In this document: positions 24,620 to 34,474 of the stretch, piece by piece
Position numbering within the stretch: the stretch's first letter is position 1
How the letters are laid out: the number at the start of each line of letters is the position of its first letter
Source of the DNA: JAJTFW01 sp964534995
Lineage (GTDB): Bacteria > Bacteroidota > Bacteroidia > AKYH767-A > OLB10
Direction of reading: 5' to 3'
Length of the DNA: 64,000 bases
NCBI GenBank assembly: GCA_964534995.1
Contig: CAZHSC010000001.1
Coordinates: 1 to 64,000, forward strand
The notes under the pieces: generated by a model
What the model was told of the DNA's origin: nothing
The model's database searches: none
The model's input: the letters and a program-made list of their open reading frames with translations, nothing else
Position numbers and translations under genes: made by a program

Positions 24620-26941
24620 ATGTCTAAGAAAAAACCGGCCCCCGATCATGGCGCCTTACTGAAGAAACTGCTGCTGGCCGTTTTTCAGGAACACCCGTAT
24701 AAAGCGTACAATTATAAGCAGGTGATAAAAAAACTTCAGCAGGAACCTTTTTATGAGGAGTCCCGCCTGCTCCTCGACCTGCTGGACGAAAAGCAACTCA
24801 AAGCGGTGGTGATTGCCGCGCTGGAAAGCCTGGCCATACATGAAGAACTGGAGGAAGTGGACCGTGGGAAATACAGACTCTGGCCTGTATCGCATTTTGT
24901 GGAAGGTATTATTGACGTGACCACTAACGGTAATGCCTATGTAATGAATGCTGATTTTGAAGAAGACATATTTATTGACCGTTCCAATATTTTAAACGCC
25001 CTCAAAGGAGATAAGGTGAAAGTAAATCTTTTCGCGCAGCGCCCGGGAAAACGGAGGGAAGGGGAAGTGGTAGAAGTGCTGGAGAGGTCGAAAAACGATT
25101 TTGTGGGTCTGGTACAGATCAGTGGTAAGTTTGCTTTTCTTTCCAGCGAAGGCGCCCGTAACGGGGTGGATATCTTTATTCCGTTATCGGCATTGAACGG
25201 CGCCCGACACGGGGAAAAAGCGGTGGCGAAAATTACCGAATGGCCCTTGGATTCCAGGAATCCCCAGGGAGAAATTATCAGGGTGCTGGGGCAGCCTGGA
25301 GAGAATAATGTGGAGATGGACGCCATACTGGTGGAATATGGTTTTCCGCTGATGTTTCCTGCCAAAGTGGAACAGGAAGCAGATGATATACCTGAGGGGA
25401 TTCCACGTAAGGAAATCAGCAGGCGCCGCGATTTCAGAAAGGTACCGACTTTTACCATCGACCCGGTTGACGCCAAAGATTTTGATGATGCTCTCTCTGT
25501 ACAGAAACTTGAAAACGGTCATCTGGAAGTCGGGGTGCATATCGCGGATGTTTCCTATTATATTGAAGAAGGATCTGAACTGGATGAAGAGGCTTTCAGC
25601 CGTGCCACCTCAGTGTATCTGGTGGACAGGGTTATTCCGATGTTACCTGAAAAACTCAGCAATAAGGTTTGCTCCCTGCGGCCGGGAGAAGATAAGTTAT
25701 GTTATTCGGCAGTCTTTGAAATTGATCATAACGGGGAAGTCTACAGTGAATGGTTTGGCCGTACCATCATCCATTCACAGCGCCGCTTTACCTATGAGGA
25801 AGCCCAGGAAGTAATAGAGACCGAAAGCGGTGATATGAATGAATACATACTCCCGCTCCACCGCATAGCCCAGCTGTTGCGGAAGAAACGTTTTGCGGAA
25901 GGAGCCATTACTTTCGATCGTGTGGAAGTCAAGTTCAGGCTGGATGAACGCGCACATCCGGTGGATGTTTTTCTGAAGGAAAATAAGGACAGTAATAAAC
26001 TGATAGAGGAGTTTATGCTGCTCGCCAACAGGAAAGTGGCGGAGTATATCGGAAAGCAACTGTCACTGAAAGCCGGCAGGGAATTGCCTTTTGTATACCG
26101 TATCCATGACAGCCCCGTTACCGATAAGCTGGAAGGCTTTTCCCTGTTTGCCTCCCGCTTCGGCTACAAGATCAATACCAGATCCGATCGTGAAATCGCG
26201 CATTCGCTCAATAAGCTGATAAAAGATGTGAAAGGAAAACGGGAACAGAATGTGCTGGAACAATTGGCCATACGCACCATGTCAAAGGCTGTTTATACCA
26301 CTGATAATATCGGGCATTACGGCCTGGCCTTCGATTTTTACACGCACTTTACTTCTCCCATACGCCGCTATCCTGACGTGATGGTTCACCGCTTGCTCGA
26401 CCATTACCTGAAGGGTGGTAAACCGGCTGATGCTGATGATATAGAATCGGCGTGTAAACACAGTACAGATATGGAGATTAAGGCTTCCGAGGCCGAACGC
26501 GCATCCGTTAAATTTAAGCAGGTGCAGTATCTCCTCGACAGAAAAGACGAAGTGTTTAATGGCATGATTTCCGGCGTAACCGAATGGGGATTGTATGTGG
26601 AAATAGTGGAAAGCAAATGTGAAGGTTTGCTGCGCATCAGGGACCTCAGTGATGATTTTTACGAACTGAACGAAGAACAATATTGCCTTGTAGGTCATAA
26701 AACAAAGAAAGTGTATCAATTGGGCGATCAGCTCCGGGTGTGCCTGAAATCGGCCGACCTGATGAAAAAGCAAATCGATTTTATCCTTGCCGAAGATTAT
26801 GGTAAAATCCGGAACGTGAAGGATAAAAAGCCCGCACGCGATTTTTCTCCGCATTCCCATTCCGGAAGAGGCAAGGAAAAGAGGAAATCCGGGGGAGGAA
26901 GGAGCCCGAAAAAGTCCGGGAGATCAGGAAAGCGCCGCTGA
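24620..26941 (+). CDS. rnr: ribonuclease R
   Basis: A 773-residue 3'-5' exoribonuclease of the RNB family that degrades structured RNA. In order: an N-terminal helix-turn-helix-like region (about 1-80), cold-shock domains with GNAYVMNADFEEDIFI and GFAFLSS-like strands, the RNB catalytic core with TIDPVDAKDFDDALSV, the acidic metal-binding centre, and HYGLAFDFYTHFTSPIRRYP, an S1 domain (VFNGMISGVTEWGLYVEI), and a Lys/Arg/Gly-rich tail. ATG at 24620 is chosen over 24581 because MSKKKPAPDHG follows the promoter-like box and the upstream 13 residues are not conserved in style. It converges with the 1224-residue T9SS gene, 53 bases apart. Confidence 0.95.
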   Translation: MSKKKPAPDHGALLKKLLLAVFQEHPYKAYNYKQVIKKLQQEPFYEESRLLLDLLDEKQLKAVVIAALESLAIHEELEEVDRGKYRLWPVSHFVEGIIDVTTNGNAYVMNADFEEDIFIDRSNILNALKGDKVKVNLFAQRPGKRREGEVVEVLERSKNDFVGLVQISGKFAFLSSEGARNGVDIFIPLSALNGARHGEKAVAKITEWPLDSRNPQGEIIRVLGQPGENNVEMDAILVEYGFPLMFPAKVEQEADDIPEGIPRKEISRRRDFRKVPTFTIDPVDAKDFDDALSVQKLENGHLEVGVHIADVSYYIEEGSELDEEAFSRATSVYLVDRVIPMLPEKLSNKVCSLRPGEDKLCYSAVFEIDHNGEVYSEWFGRTIIHSQRRFTYEEAQEVIETESGDMNEYILPLHRIAQLLRKKRFAEGAITFDRVEVKFRLDERAHPVDVFLKENKDSNKLIEEFMLLANRKVAEYIGKQLSLKAGRELPFVYRIHDSPVTDKLEGFSLFASRFGYKINTRSDREIAHSLNKLIKDVKGKREQNVLEQLAIRTMSKAVYTTDNIGHYGLAFDFYTHFTSPIRRYPDVMVHRLLDHYLKGGKPADADDIESACKHSTDMEIKASEAERASVKFKQVQYLLDRKDEVFNGMISGVTEWGLYVEIVESKCEGLLRIRDLSDDFYELNEEQYCLVGHKTKKVYQLGDQLRVCLKSADLMKKQIDFILAEDYGKIRNVKDKKPARDFSPHSHSGRGKEKRKSGGGRSPKKSGRSGKRR

Positions 26942-26994
26942 CGGAAATTATAGATAACGCCGTATCGGTCTTTTTGCCGTTTACCCGGATTCCT

Positions 26995-29900
26995 TTAATT
27001 CCTGATGATCTTTGTACTGAATACGGCACCGTCTTCTTCTATGGTAAGAAGATAAACGCCGTTGCTGAAGAGGGCGGGGTTGAGATCCATCCGAAGCATC
27101 ACGTTTTCAGTTTCTATGAAATCTTCTGTGATCATCTGGCCCTTTAAACTGTAAATTTTTATAATGGCACGATGATGTTTTTCTGTAGTAAACACTATCT
27201 GTATATGGTCCCTGAACGGAAGTGGAAATACCTGTGCTATTCCTGCACCCTGGTTCCCTCTTCTTACCGCAATGGTCTTTGAGAATTTTTCCTGACCATT
27301 AAAATCAAGTTGTTTGAGGCGATAATAACTGAGCAGGGGTAATTGCGGTGATTCATCCGTGAACCTGTAATTTCTGGCAACGGTACTGTTTCCGGCTCCT
27401 TGTACAAATCCGATTTCTTCAAATTGCGATCCTTCGGCCGACCGTTGAACATAAAATCCTTCATTGTTAAGTTCCGAAAAAGTGGTCCACTCGAGCAGGT
27501 TGGCATCCCCAAGCGCTTTACCGGTAAATGCGCCCAGCACTACCGGGAGCGGTACATTGGAGGGACCTGTAATTTCAAAATCATCGATGGCCACCCCGGC
27601 GGTATTGACACTGCCGTCGGACCTGAAGACCATGCGGAATGCTACATTGGCATTGCCTGCAAGAAAACTCAGGTCTCTTGTGGCAAGTGTAAAAGCACTT
27701 TGTGTGGCATTAAAGAAAGCCTGCCCGGCCGGGAAAGCAGTACCTCCCCCTGTATTGGCAAAGTCATACCATCCGGCTCCTGTATTTCCCAGCGGTGTCC
27801 AGCTGTCGCCTTTGTTGAGGGAGTACTCAACGATGAAACCATCATAGGATATTTCAACGCTGTTCTTCCTGTAGAAGGTCAGGGTGTAGGTGCCTGCTGC
27901 TGAGAAATTATAGTTGGGGGTGTACAATGCACAATAGGCATTGTCGCTGTAATTGCCCGTTAAATTGGTCACCCATGCCGAAGCGCCGCTGCGGGTGCCG
28001 TTCTTTCCAGCCACCGCGCTGTTCCCTCTCTGCCAGCGTGTACCTCCCTGGTATTCTCCTGCGAAATCATTGGGGTTGGTTTCAAAATTGCCTCCCGCCG
28101 CGATGGTATATGGCGTACCGCGATTTGGCAATACCGTTATATACGCATTTTTGGTTTGGGTGAGGGGACCGCCGCCGCCGTTAATGCTCAGGCTTACGGT
28201 GTATACTCCCGGCGTGGCGTAGGTGTGCGACGGATCTGAAGCGGTGGAGGTGAAGCCGTCACCGAAGTTCCATGCGTATGACGCGGCTTTCACCGATCCG
28301 TCGGTAAACTGAATTCCTTTACCCGTATAGATGACAAAGCGGTCGGCTGTAAAATCTGCCCTGGCAGGTGACAGGTAGTCGCTACTGAACAGACCACGCC
28401 CATGGGTAGCCGCAATGATCATTTTGTCGGAACCTCTGATCTGTAACATATCGGTACGTACGTTGGCAAGGCCATTGTTGGAGGGTCCCCAGGTAGTGCC
28501 GGCACCGGAAAGTTCATCTGTACTCCAAACGCCGGCTTCCGTGGCAAGCAGGGCTTCTGTGCTGTCACCCGGATTAAAGAGCGCCCATCTTACTGGCATA
28601 TCGGGCAAGTTCCCCTCCACCGATGTCCAGGTAGTGCCACCATTTTTGGTTTCCCAAACACTGTTAACACCGTAATTGCTGTAGGTAACCAGCAGGTGAT
28701 TGTCATCATCATTTTCAATTTCTATGCAGGATACGGTGGCTGATGTGGGCATTCCGGCCCCCGCGTTAATATGTGTGGCCATTGGCGTGGCATTGGCATT
28801 GTCCACCCTCACTACCCTTCCATTGTTGAGCCCGAAGAATACGCGATGGTTCATCACCGGAGATACGCGCACGGCGCTCACACGTCCGCTGTTAAATGCC
28901 GTTACGGAAATGTTATTCCAGGTGATGGAGGTATGTGCGTTTAACAAGCGGGTATATTGACCGGAATTGTAGGAAGCGTAAAAATTGTTGTTCACATCAT
29001 CAAAATCACTTGGGTTGATAAAGGATCCGTTGTTATTCGCCCTTATGCTTGCGAAGGAAGCGCCTCCGTTGGTACTCCTGTAAATGTTATTGTATACATA
29101 CGATGAAAACTGATAATTGGGGTCGCTCTGATCGATATGACAAAAGGCGCCGTCGCCACCGGTAACTTCAAGGGTGGTATTGATACCCGGCTGACTGTAT
29201 TGCTGGGTGCCGTTATCCTGCGCTCCCGCCATGAACTGATTTGATCCGGTAGAGGGATGCATGGCCGCGGCATAAAACTGCGTTACGTTGTAATTGTATG
29301 ATTTGAAGTCGATGGTACTGCCTCCATTGGCGGTACGGTAAACACCACCATCGTTGCCAAAGTAAATTACAGAGGAGGAGCCCGGCTGAAAGATGATGGC
29401 ATGCTGGTCGGCATGTACCTCCTGGTAGCCAAAACCACCATACCAATGGCATAATTGGGTCCAGCTGCTGCCGCCATTGCTGCTTTTGAAAATATCGATA
29501 CCACCCACTAAAAGGGTATTGGCATTATTGGGGTCTACTGCCGCCACCAGATCGTACCATGCCTGCCCGCGGGTGAAGTCAGCGCCGATGCCACCGTCGG
29601 CATCTACAGGCAGGGAGCAGGAAGTCCAGCTGCTGCCGGCATTGGTGGTTTTATAGATGCCGCCGATGCCATAGCCCGTACTGTTCATGGTCAGCGCATA
29701 GATTACAGATGCGTTGGAAGGCGCACTTGCGGTTTCTATTCTTTCAAAGCCGGTAGTCGGGAAGCCATTGGCTCCCGTATTCAGTTTAGTAAACGTACCC
29801 GCATTACCGTTAGCCGATCTGTAAATGCCATCCGCTCCGCTGAAGATGGATCCGGTGGAAGCAATGATGGCATTGTCTGCCGCAAGGTCAACATCGCCAA

Positions 29901-30669
29901 TGAAATCCACTGTAGAGCCGTTGCCTGCTCCAAGTACTTCCACCCAGGTGGTACCTCCGTTTTGCGACCGGAATAATCCTCCGTTGGTGGCCGCGTAAAC
30001 ATCCCCGCTGACGGGATGAATGATCATTCTGTTGACATATCTGAAATTGAGGGAGGAGGCTGTAGCCGCTAATTGGGTAAATGTCAGGCCCCCATCCGTG
30101 CTTTTCCAGATTCCGTCACCCCGAATGGCATCCGCGTTGTACCATCCTTCGCCGGTACCAAAGTAAATAATGTTTGGTGAAGCGGGATGCTGACACAAAG
30201 CCGTGATGGCGATGTTGGAGAACATATCATTTACGGCTGTCCATACCGGTATAGATGCTGTGATGTCATTGCATCGCCAAAGTCCGCCGCCCACAGCACC
30301 GGTAAATACCGATTTGTACGTGGGGTCGTTCAGGTCCACCATGATGGCGCGTGTACGTCCGCCTACATTGGAAGGGCCTCTTTCTTTCCAGTTGATGCTT
30401 AGGGCGCCCGCTACTTTTCCTGCTTGCCCTGCGGCCCGTAATTGCTCTGCATAGGCAAGTGCATTCCATAATCTTTCCCGGGGTATACTCATCGTTGCCG
30501 GGTCGCGCGTCATTTCAAATTCATGCCGCATGGCAAGATCCATGCGGTCACGCCGGGGGATTTTTTTAATGGATAAGTCATCATTGGAAAAGCAAAGGTG
30601 TAGCAGGTATACCAATAGAACGGATAAAACGGATGAGACTATGGGCGCTGATGAATTCCGAACTGACAT
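26995..30669 (-). CDS. giant secreted BNR/sialidase-like propeller with PKD and T9SS domains
   Basis: A 1224-residue exported protein. An N-terminal hydrophobic segment (about 9-28) acts as signal. Residues about 90-780 are BNR/VPS10-type propeller repeats, each with phrases such as GIWKSTDGGLTF, GLFRSQNGGTTW and GIYKTTNAGSSW. A PKD domain follows (YAWNFGDGF), then a jelly-roll region containing FETNPNDF and DNAYCALY, and the type A T9SS sorting domain at the end (from VFPLPFRDHI to FSTKIIRN). No sialidase catalytic set is evident, so it is more likely a binding or structural surface protein. It converges with rnr, and the next T9SS gene lies upstream on the same strand. Confidence 0.85.
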   Translation of the reverse strand: MSVRNSSAPIVSSVLSVLLVYLLHLCFSNDDLSIKKIPRRDRMDLAMRHEFEMTRDPATMSIPRERLWNALAYAEQLRAAGQAGKVAGALSINWKERGPSNVGGRTRAIMVDLNDPTYKSVFTGAVGGGLWRCNDITASIPVWTAVNDMFSNIAITALCQHPASPNIIYFGTGEGWYNADAIRGDGIWKSTDGGLTFTQLAATASSLNFRYVNRMIIHPVSGDVYAATNGGLFRSQNGGTTWVEVLGAGNGSTVDFIGDVDLAADNAIIASTGSIFSGADGIYRSANGNAGTFTKLNTGANGFPTTGFERIETASAPSNASVIYALTMNSTGYGIGGIYKTTNAGSSWTSCSLPVDADGGIGADFTRGQAWYDLVAAVDPNNANTLLVGGIDIFKSSNGGSSWTQLCHWYGGFGYQEVHADQHAIIFQPGSSSVIYFGNDGGVYRTANGGSTIDFKSYNYNVTQFYAAAMHPSTGSNQFMAGAQDNGTQQYSQPGINTTLEVTGGDGAFCHIDQSDPNYQFSSYVYNNIYRSTNGGASFASIRANNNGSFINPSDFDDVNNNFYASYNSGQYTRLLNAHTSITWNNISVTAFNSGRVSAVRVSPVMNHRVFFGLNNGRVVRVDNANATPMATHINAGAGMPTSATVSCIEIENDDDNHLLVTYSNYGVNSVWETKNGGTTWTSVEGNLPDMPVRWALFNPGDSTEALLATEAGVWSTDELSGAGTTWGPSNNGLANVRTDMLQIRGSDKMIIAATHGRGLFSSDYLSPARADFTADRFVIYTGKGIQFTDGSVKAASYAWNFGDGFTSTASDPSHTYATPGVYTVSLSINGGGGPLTQTKNAYITVLPNRGTPYTIAAGGNFETNPNDFAGEYQGGTRWQRGNSAVAGKNGTRSGASAWVTNLTGNYSDNAYCALYTPNYNFSAAGTYTLTFYRKNSVEISYDGFIVEYSLNKGDSWTPLGNTGAGWYDFANTGGGTAFPAGQAFFNATQSAFTLATRDLSFLAGNANVAFRMVFRSDGSVNTAGVAIDDFEITGPSNVPLPVVLGAFTGKALGDANLLEWTTFSELNNEGFYVQRSAEGSQFEEIGFVQGAGNSTVARNYRFTDESPQLPLLSYYRLKQLDFNGQEKFSKTIAVRRGNQGAGIAQVFPLPFRDHIQIVFTTEKHHRAIIKIYSLKGQMITEDFIETENVMLRMDLNPALFSNGVYLLTIEEDGAVFSTKIIRN

Positions 30670-30757
30670 AGGGATAATTAACCTTTGTTAAACAAATAAT
30701 TTTATATAAAGTTACGGATAAGCCTTGCCGTTTGTCAACAGGAGGGTGAAAAGAAAA

Positions 30758-30793
30758 ACCGCTGAAAAATCCCCTTAAAGGCTTTTCAGCGGT
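30758..30793 (-). terminator. bidirectional intrinsic terminator
   Basis: Arms ACCGCTGAAAA and TTTTCAGCGGT with a 14-base loop. Minus-strand reading gives a T-run directly after, ending the 933-residue T9SS gene about 90 bases past its stop; the plus strand also has a long T-run from about 30798. Confidence 0.85.
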
Positions 30794-30881
30794 ATCTTCT
30801 TTTTTTTATTTAAGGCAATAGCCTGAGTGTTAATTATCAGGAAGACGGTGTTTCATACCTGATGCCAATGGGTGTTAGTAT

Positions 30882-33683
30882 TTATTTTTTTACGACTCTC
30901 GTACTGATTCTGTCTTTTCCTTCTCCCAGGGTAATCACATAGGTACCTGGTAACAACTGGGAGGCAAGTGGTAAGGAAATAACATTTTTGCCTTTCTCCA
31001 CATCCAGCATGCCTTTGTACATTACCTGACCGTTGGTATTGGTAATAATCATCGGACATTTTCCTTCCACGTCAGAGGTAAAGTTCAGACTGAGATCTGT
31101 CAGGAAGGGATTAGGGGAAGCGTTAATGGAAGAATAAGGTAACGCTGTGGCGACGCCACTGGTGCCAAGATGGAAGTATTTTGGCCCAAAGTATTCTTTC
31201 TGACCATTGAAATCTACCTGACGAAGACGGTAATAACTACCGCCCTGATAGGGAGACGGGTCGGTAATACTGTAGTTTTTGGTAACAGTGCTGTTTCCTG
31301 CCGCATCGGTCATTTTAAGATCTGAGTATTGGCTGCCGTCTTTGGAGCGTTCCACTACGAAATAATCGCTGTTGTGTTCACTCTCCGTTGACCAGTATAT
31401 TACCGCTGTTCCGTTTTGTGCTTTTACTTCAAAGCGTGTGAGTTTTACAGGAAGGGGATTGGCGCCTGTGGAAGCGATTCCAAATTCACCCAACGCGCTT
31501 ACCGCCTGGCGGTTTACTACCGGAACCGTTGCATTTCCGCCTGGAGCAGCATGGGTACCCGTAGCTTTCCATACCGATCCGTTATTATCGCGTCGGAAAA
31601 GATGCAGCAGGGTGTAGTCGGTAATTCCGCTGAATCCTTCCGCGATAGCTGCTATATTGTAGGTTCCACCTCCAAATCCATCGCCTCCGCTCATGGTCCA
31701 CCAGCCGGAGCCGATGGTAGAGCAATTGTCGCCGGCATCAATAATTGGCAAGCCGTATACACCGGGGAATCCGGTGCTGAAAGAGGCAGTAATGGTTCCA
31801 GCGGACGGTGCAGCGGTGAAATCCATACTGATGCCGTTATAAATAGTGTTTGTACCAACCGGGAACACAACTCCGCTTGCAGCGGTATTATCCACCCAGC
31901 GGCGGAAATTACCTACCACATGACCGCTGGTCCTTGAAAGGGTTCCCAATACAGACGAAGAGGTGCCAAGACTCAGTGTATTTGTATAAGTAATCACATT
32001 GCCCGTAACAAAGCTCAGGGTGCCGGAAGCTCCCGTTGAATTGCTGAGCGTTACTCCGGAAGCGTTATCAATGGTAAGGTTTCTTGTTGTAGAGGGTAAT
32101 CCGTCACCGCTCACCTGAGCCGCACTGCCGTTGTAAATATAATCAGCAGCGGTGTTATAACTACGGCTTCCGGTAACGCGGATGTGCCCGTTGGTACCGG
32201 AGGCGCTGATGCCGTCAGCAGAACGGATACCCAGTTTTCCGCCCGATGACAGTGTGAATGACCCGGAACCGTTGAGGTAGTCGGATCCCGTGGCCATTTG
32301 CACATAGGCGTTGTTGTTAATCACAAAGTTTACAGTATTGAAAATATCCGTAGTGGAAATGCAGGTTTGCATAGCGGATCCATTGAAGGTGATAACCCCA
32401 ATGGTAGCGGCGGCGTCTTCCCATACAAATCCTCCTGTGTAGGTATAATTTCCGGTTACATTAAGGTTACCGTTATTGGTGCTTTCGGTAAGCAACAGGT
32501 TACCACCCGTTACGGAAACATTGCCGCTCACGTTGGCGGTAGCCGCCCCGCTGCCGCTGGTGAGGATGCAGTAGCTGGTAGCGGTGTTTCCGCTGATGTT
32601 CAGATTGCCGCCAAGGTTGACAGTGGCTGCGCCTGAGTTGTCGGTGCCGATGAAGATACCGTCGGTCAGGTTGAAATCTCCATTGATGGTAAGCGTACAG
32701 GCATTCACATCTTCATTTGTCCAGAAAACACCGTTGGAGATATTTAAGTTTCCGTTGATGGTCATGTTGCAGGCTCCCGATCCACTGGTTAGGGTAAACC
32801 AGGAAGAGGTACTTCCGCTGAGGTTCAGATCCCCGCTCACCGTGATGGTGCCGCCTCCCGAACTGTTGGTGGCCCTGAAGTCACCGCCGGTTTGATTCAG
32901 GTTACCGGCAATGGAAAATGTACGGCTGGTGGTATTATTGGTAAGGCCCAGATACCTTGATCCCGTGCTGGTGACAGTAAAGGTGCCTTGAATATTCATG
33001 TTCTGGTTGAAGGCCATATTTGCACCTTGAGAGGCGCAACTCCAGGTGAGGTTTCCGAAATTCTGGGCAATGTTTGCAGGCATCGTGGAGGTAACACCGG
33101 TGATGTTGCAATTGGAAGTAGCGCTCCAGGTGGCGGTTGGGATGGTACCCGCGTTTTGAGAATGAATGTAAGTTCCACCAGCGGCATGAGCAATGGTCGA
33201 TCCGGAACCAAGGCTGATGACGCCTGTATTTCCAACCGTACCATTATTGATTAAATCAGTACCTGTGCCATTGGCTATGGTCAGGGTACGTGATGCATTG
33301 ACGTTCAAACGTCCTCCGCTTTCAATCACAATCTGGTCGGCGCTTACGTTTGCCGTTACAGTAACGGTGTGTCCGTTTTGAATGGTAATAATATTATCGG
33401 AGGCGACCGGCGCCGTTGTTGCGGCCAGCCAGGCACTTCCATTGTATTTTTCCCAGGTAGCCAGTGTGGACCAGTTGCCCGATGCCTTAGACCGGTATTC
33501 TCCCGCTACTGCCGCTTTCACGGTGGTGGGTTTTGTACTTTGATAGACGATAACGATCAACACGATCAGCAGTGTTGAAATCGCCCCTCCAATCAACAGT
33601 TTTTGTTTCTGACTCAGCCGTGTAGTGGCCCGGTTGGTGTTACGTGGCCTGTTAGGCTGGGTGGAATTAGTTCTGGAATTCAT
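30882..33683 (-). CDS. large secreted repeat-rich protein with T9SS sorting domain
   Basis: About 933 residues. The start is placed at MNSRTNSTQPNRPR (33683); a longer reading from 33716 is possible. The N-terminus is a polar, Arg-rich stretch of about 30 residues before one hydrophobic segment (LLIGGAISTLLIVLIVIVY), so the signal has an unusually long n-region. Residues about 60-730 are short Gly/Asn/Thr-rich repeats (NGNLNISNG, SGDLNLSGS, LGGNLNISG), typical of a right-handed beta-helix. A C-terminal fibronectin-like region and type A T9SS sorting domain follow (SPNPFLTDLS to STRVVKK). It probably forms an extended surface fibre or adhesin; no enzyme motif was seen. Confidence 0.82.
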   Translation of the reverse strand: MNSRTNSTQPNRPRNTNRATTRLSQKQKLLIGGAISTLLIVLIVIVYQSTKPTTVKAAVAGEYRSKASGNWSTLATWEKYNGSAWLAATTAPVASDNIITIQNGHTVTVTANVSADQIVIESGGRLNVNASRTLTIANGTGTDLINNGTVGNTGVISLGSGSTIAHAAGGTYIHSQNAGTIPTATWSATSNCNITGVTSTMPANIAQNFGNLTWSCASQGANMAFNQNMNIQGTFTVTSTGSRYLGLTNNTTSRTFSIAGNLNQTGGDFRATNSSGGGTITVSGDLNLSGSTSSWFTLTSGSGACNMTINGNLNISNGVFWTNEDVNACTLTINGDFNLTDGIFIGTDNSGAATVNLGGNLNISGNTATSYCILTSGSGAATANVSGNVSVTGGNLLLTESTNNGNLNVTGNYTYTGGFVWEDAAATIGVITFNGSAMQTCISTTDIFNTVNFVINNNAYVQMATGSDYLNGSGSFTLSSGGKLGIRSADGISASGTNGHIRVTGSRSYNTAADYIYNGSAAQVSGDGLPSTTRNLTIDNASGVTLSNSTGASGTLSFVTGNVITYTNTLSLGTSSSVLGTLSRTSGHVVGNFRRWVDNTAASGVVFPVGTNTIYNGISMDFTAAPSAGTITASFSTGFPGVYGLPIIDAGDNCSTIGSGWWTMSGGDGFGGGTYNIAAIAEGFSGITDYTLLHLFRRDNNGSVWKATGTHAAPGGNATVPVVNRQAVSALGEFGIASTGANPLPVKLTRFEVKAQNGTAVIYWSTESEHNSDYFVVERSKDGSQYSDLKMTDAAGNSTVTKNYSITDPSPYQGGSYYRLRQVDFNGQKEYFGPKYFHLGTSGVATALPYSSINASPNPFLTDLSLNFTSDVEGKCPMIITNTNGQVMYKGMLDVEKGKNVISLPLASQLLPGTYVITLGEGKDRISTRVVKK

Positions 33684-33771
33684 GCCTGATATTTTAATCA
33701 CTCTTTCTACGAGCATTCAGGCAGAATGTTACCATTTTAATAGAAGCGGTATAAATGAATGGGTGTACATA

Positions 33772-33779
33772 TAATTTTG
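33772..33779 (+). promoter_or_regulatory. -7 promoter element of the DUF1761 gene
   Basis: TAATTTTG fits TAnnTTTG, 46 bases before the ATG. No standard-spaced -33 element was found. Confidence 0.35.
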
Positions 33780-33825
33780 CTGTTTTTAAAAATAATATTA
33801 CTTTCACCATCTAAACCTGAACATC

Positions 33826-34326
33826 ATGAATATTAACTTCTTAGTACTTCTGCTCGCTGCCCTGGTTCCGATGCTGCTGGGCTTCATCTGGTACCATCCC
33901 AAAGTGTTTGGAAACGCCTGGATGCAGGCTGCCGGACTCACCGAAGAACAATTGAAAAATTCCAATATGGCTAAAATTTTCCTGCTGTCATTGGTCTGTT
34001 CTTTCTTACTGGCCTTTTCCCATCAGTTTATGGTTATACACCAATATCACCTTTTTTCACTGGTTGCCGATATCGTAAAGCCCGGTGACACTACCTCACC
34101 CGACGCGCAGTGGCTAAACAGTTCGCTGGAGTCTTATGGAAAGCATTTCAGGACATTTAAACATGGCGCATTTCATGGTTTTCTTGCCGGAATTTTTATT
34201 GTACTTCCACTGTTTGGCACCACCGCATTATATGAAAAGAAAAATGCCAAATGGCTGCTTATCAATACCGGCTTTTGGACGGCCTGCCTGCTTTTTATGG
34301 GAGGAATTATCTGCCAATGGGCCTGA
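33826..34326 (+). CDS. DUF1761 family membrane protein
   Basis: A 166-residue protein with four predicted membrane segments: the first covers FLVLLLAALVPMLLGFIWY, then FLLSLVCSFLLAFSHQ, GFLAGIFIVLPLFGTTAL and LINTGFWTACLLFMGG. The N-terminal GFIWYHPKVFGNAWM and the HGAFHGF signature place it in DUF1761, whose function is unknown. It is a single-gene unit: a promoter-like box lies upstream and a strong terminator follows. It separates leftward and rightward T9SS genes. Confidence 0.85.
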   Translation: MNINFLVLLLAALVPMLLGFIWYHPKVFGNAWMQAAGLTEEQLKNSNMAKIFLLSLVCSFLLAFSHQFMVIHQYHLFSLVADIVKPGDTTSPDAQWLNSSLESYGKHFRTFKHGAFHGFLAGIFIVLPLFGTTALYEKKNAKWLLINTGFWTACLLFMGGIICQWA

Positions 34327-34351
34327 GATTTAGTATAATTCCGGGAATATC

Positions 34352-34381
34352 AGGGAGAAGCTTGTGCTTTCTCCCTTTTTT
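34352..34381 (+). terminator. intrinsic terminator after the DUF1761 gene
   Basis: Stem from AGGGAGAAGC to GCTTTCTCCCT with a TTGT loop and one bulged T, followed by six T. Confidence 0.88.
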
Positions 34382-34474
34382 ATTAAATTTATTCGATATA
34401 AGTCATTAAAATAATTTGACGGAGTAAACCCTTTGCCACATTATTACGTGATGACCCATGAAACCATCAACACA

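Noticed and set aside
24937..25476. 179-codon antisense frame over rnr
   Set aside because: A reverse-strand shadow with no start context or domain.
31416..31937. 173-codon frame opposite the beta-helix T9SS gene
   Set aside because: Repeat-rich coding strand produces long reverse frames; nothing recognisable.
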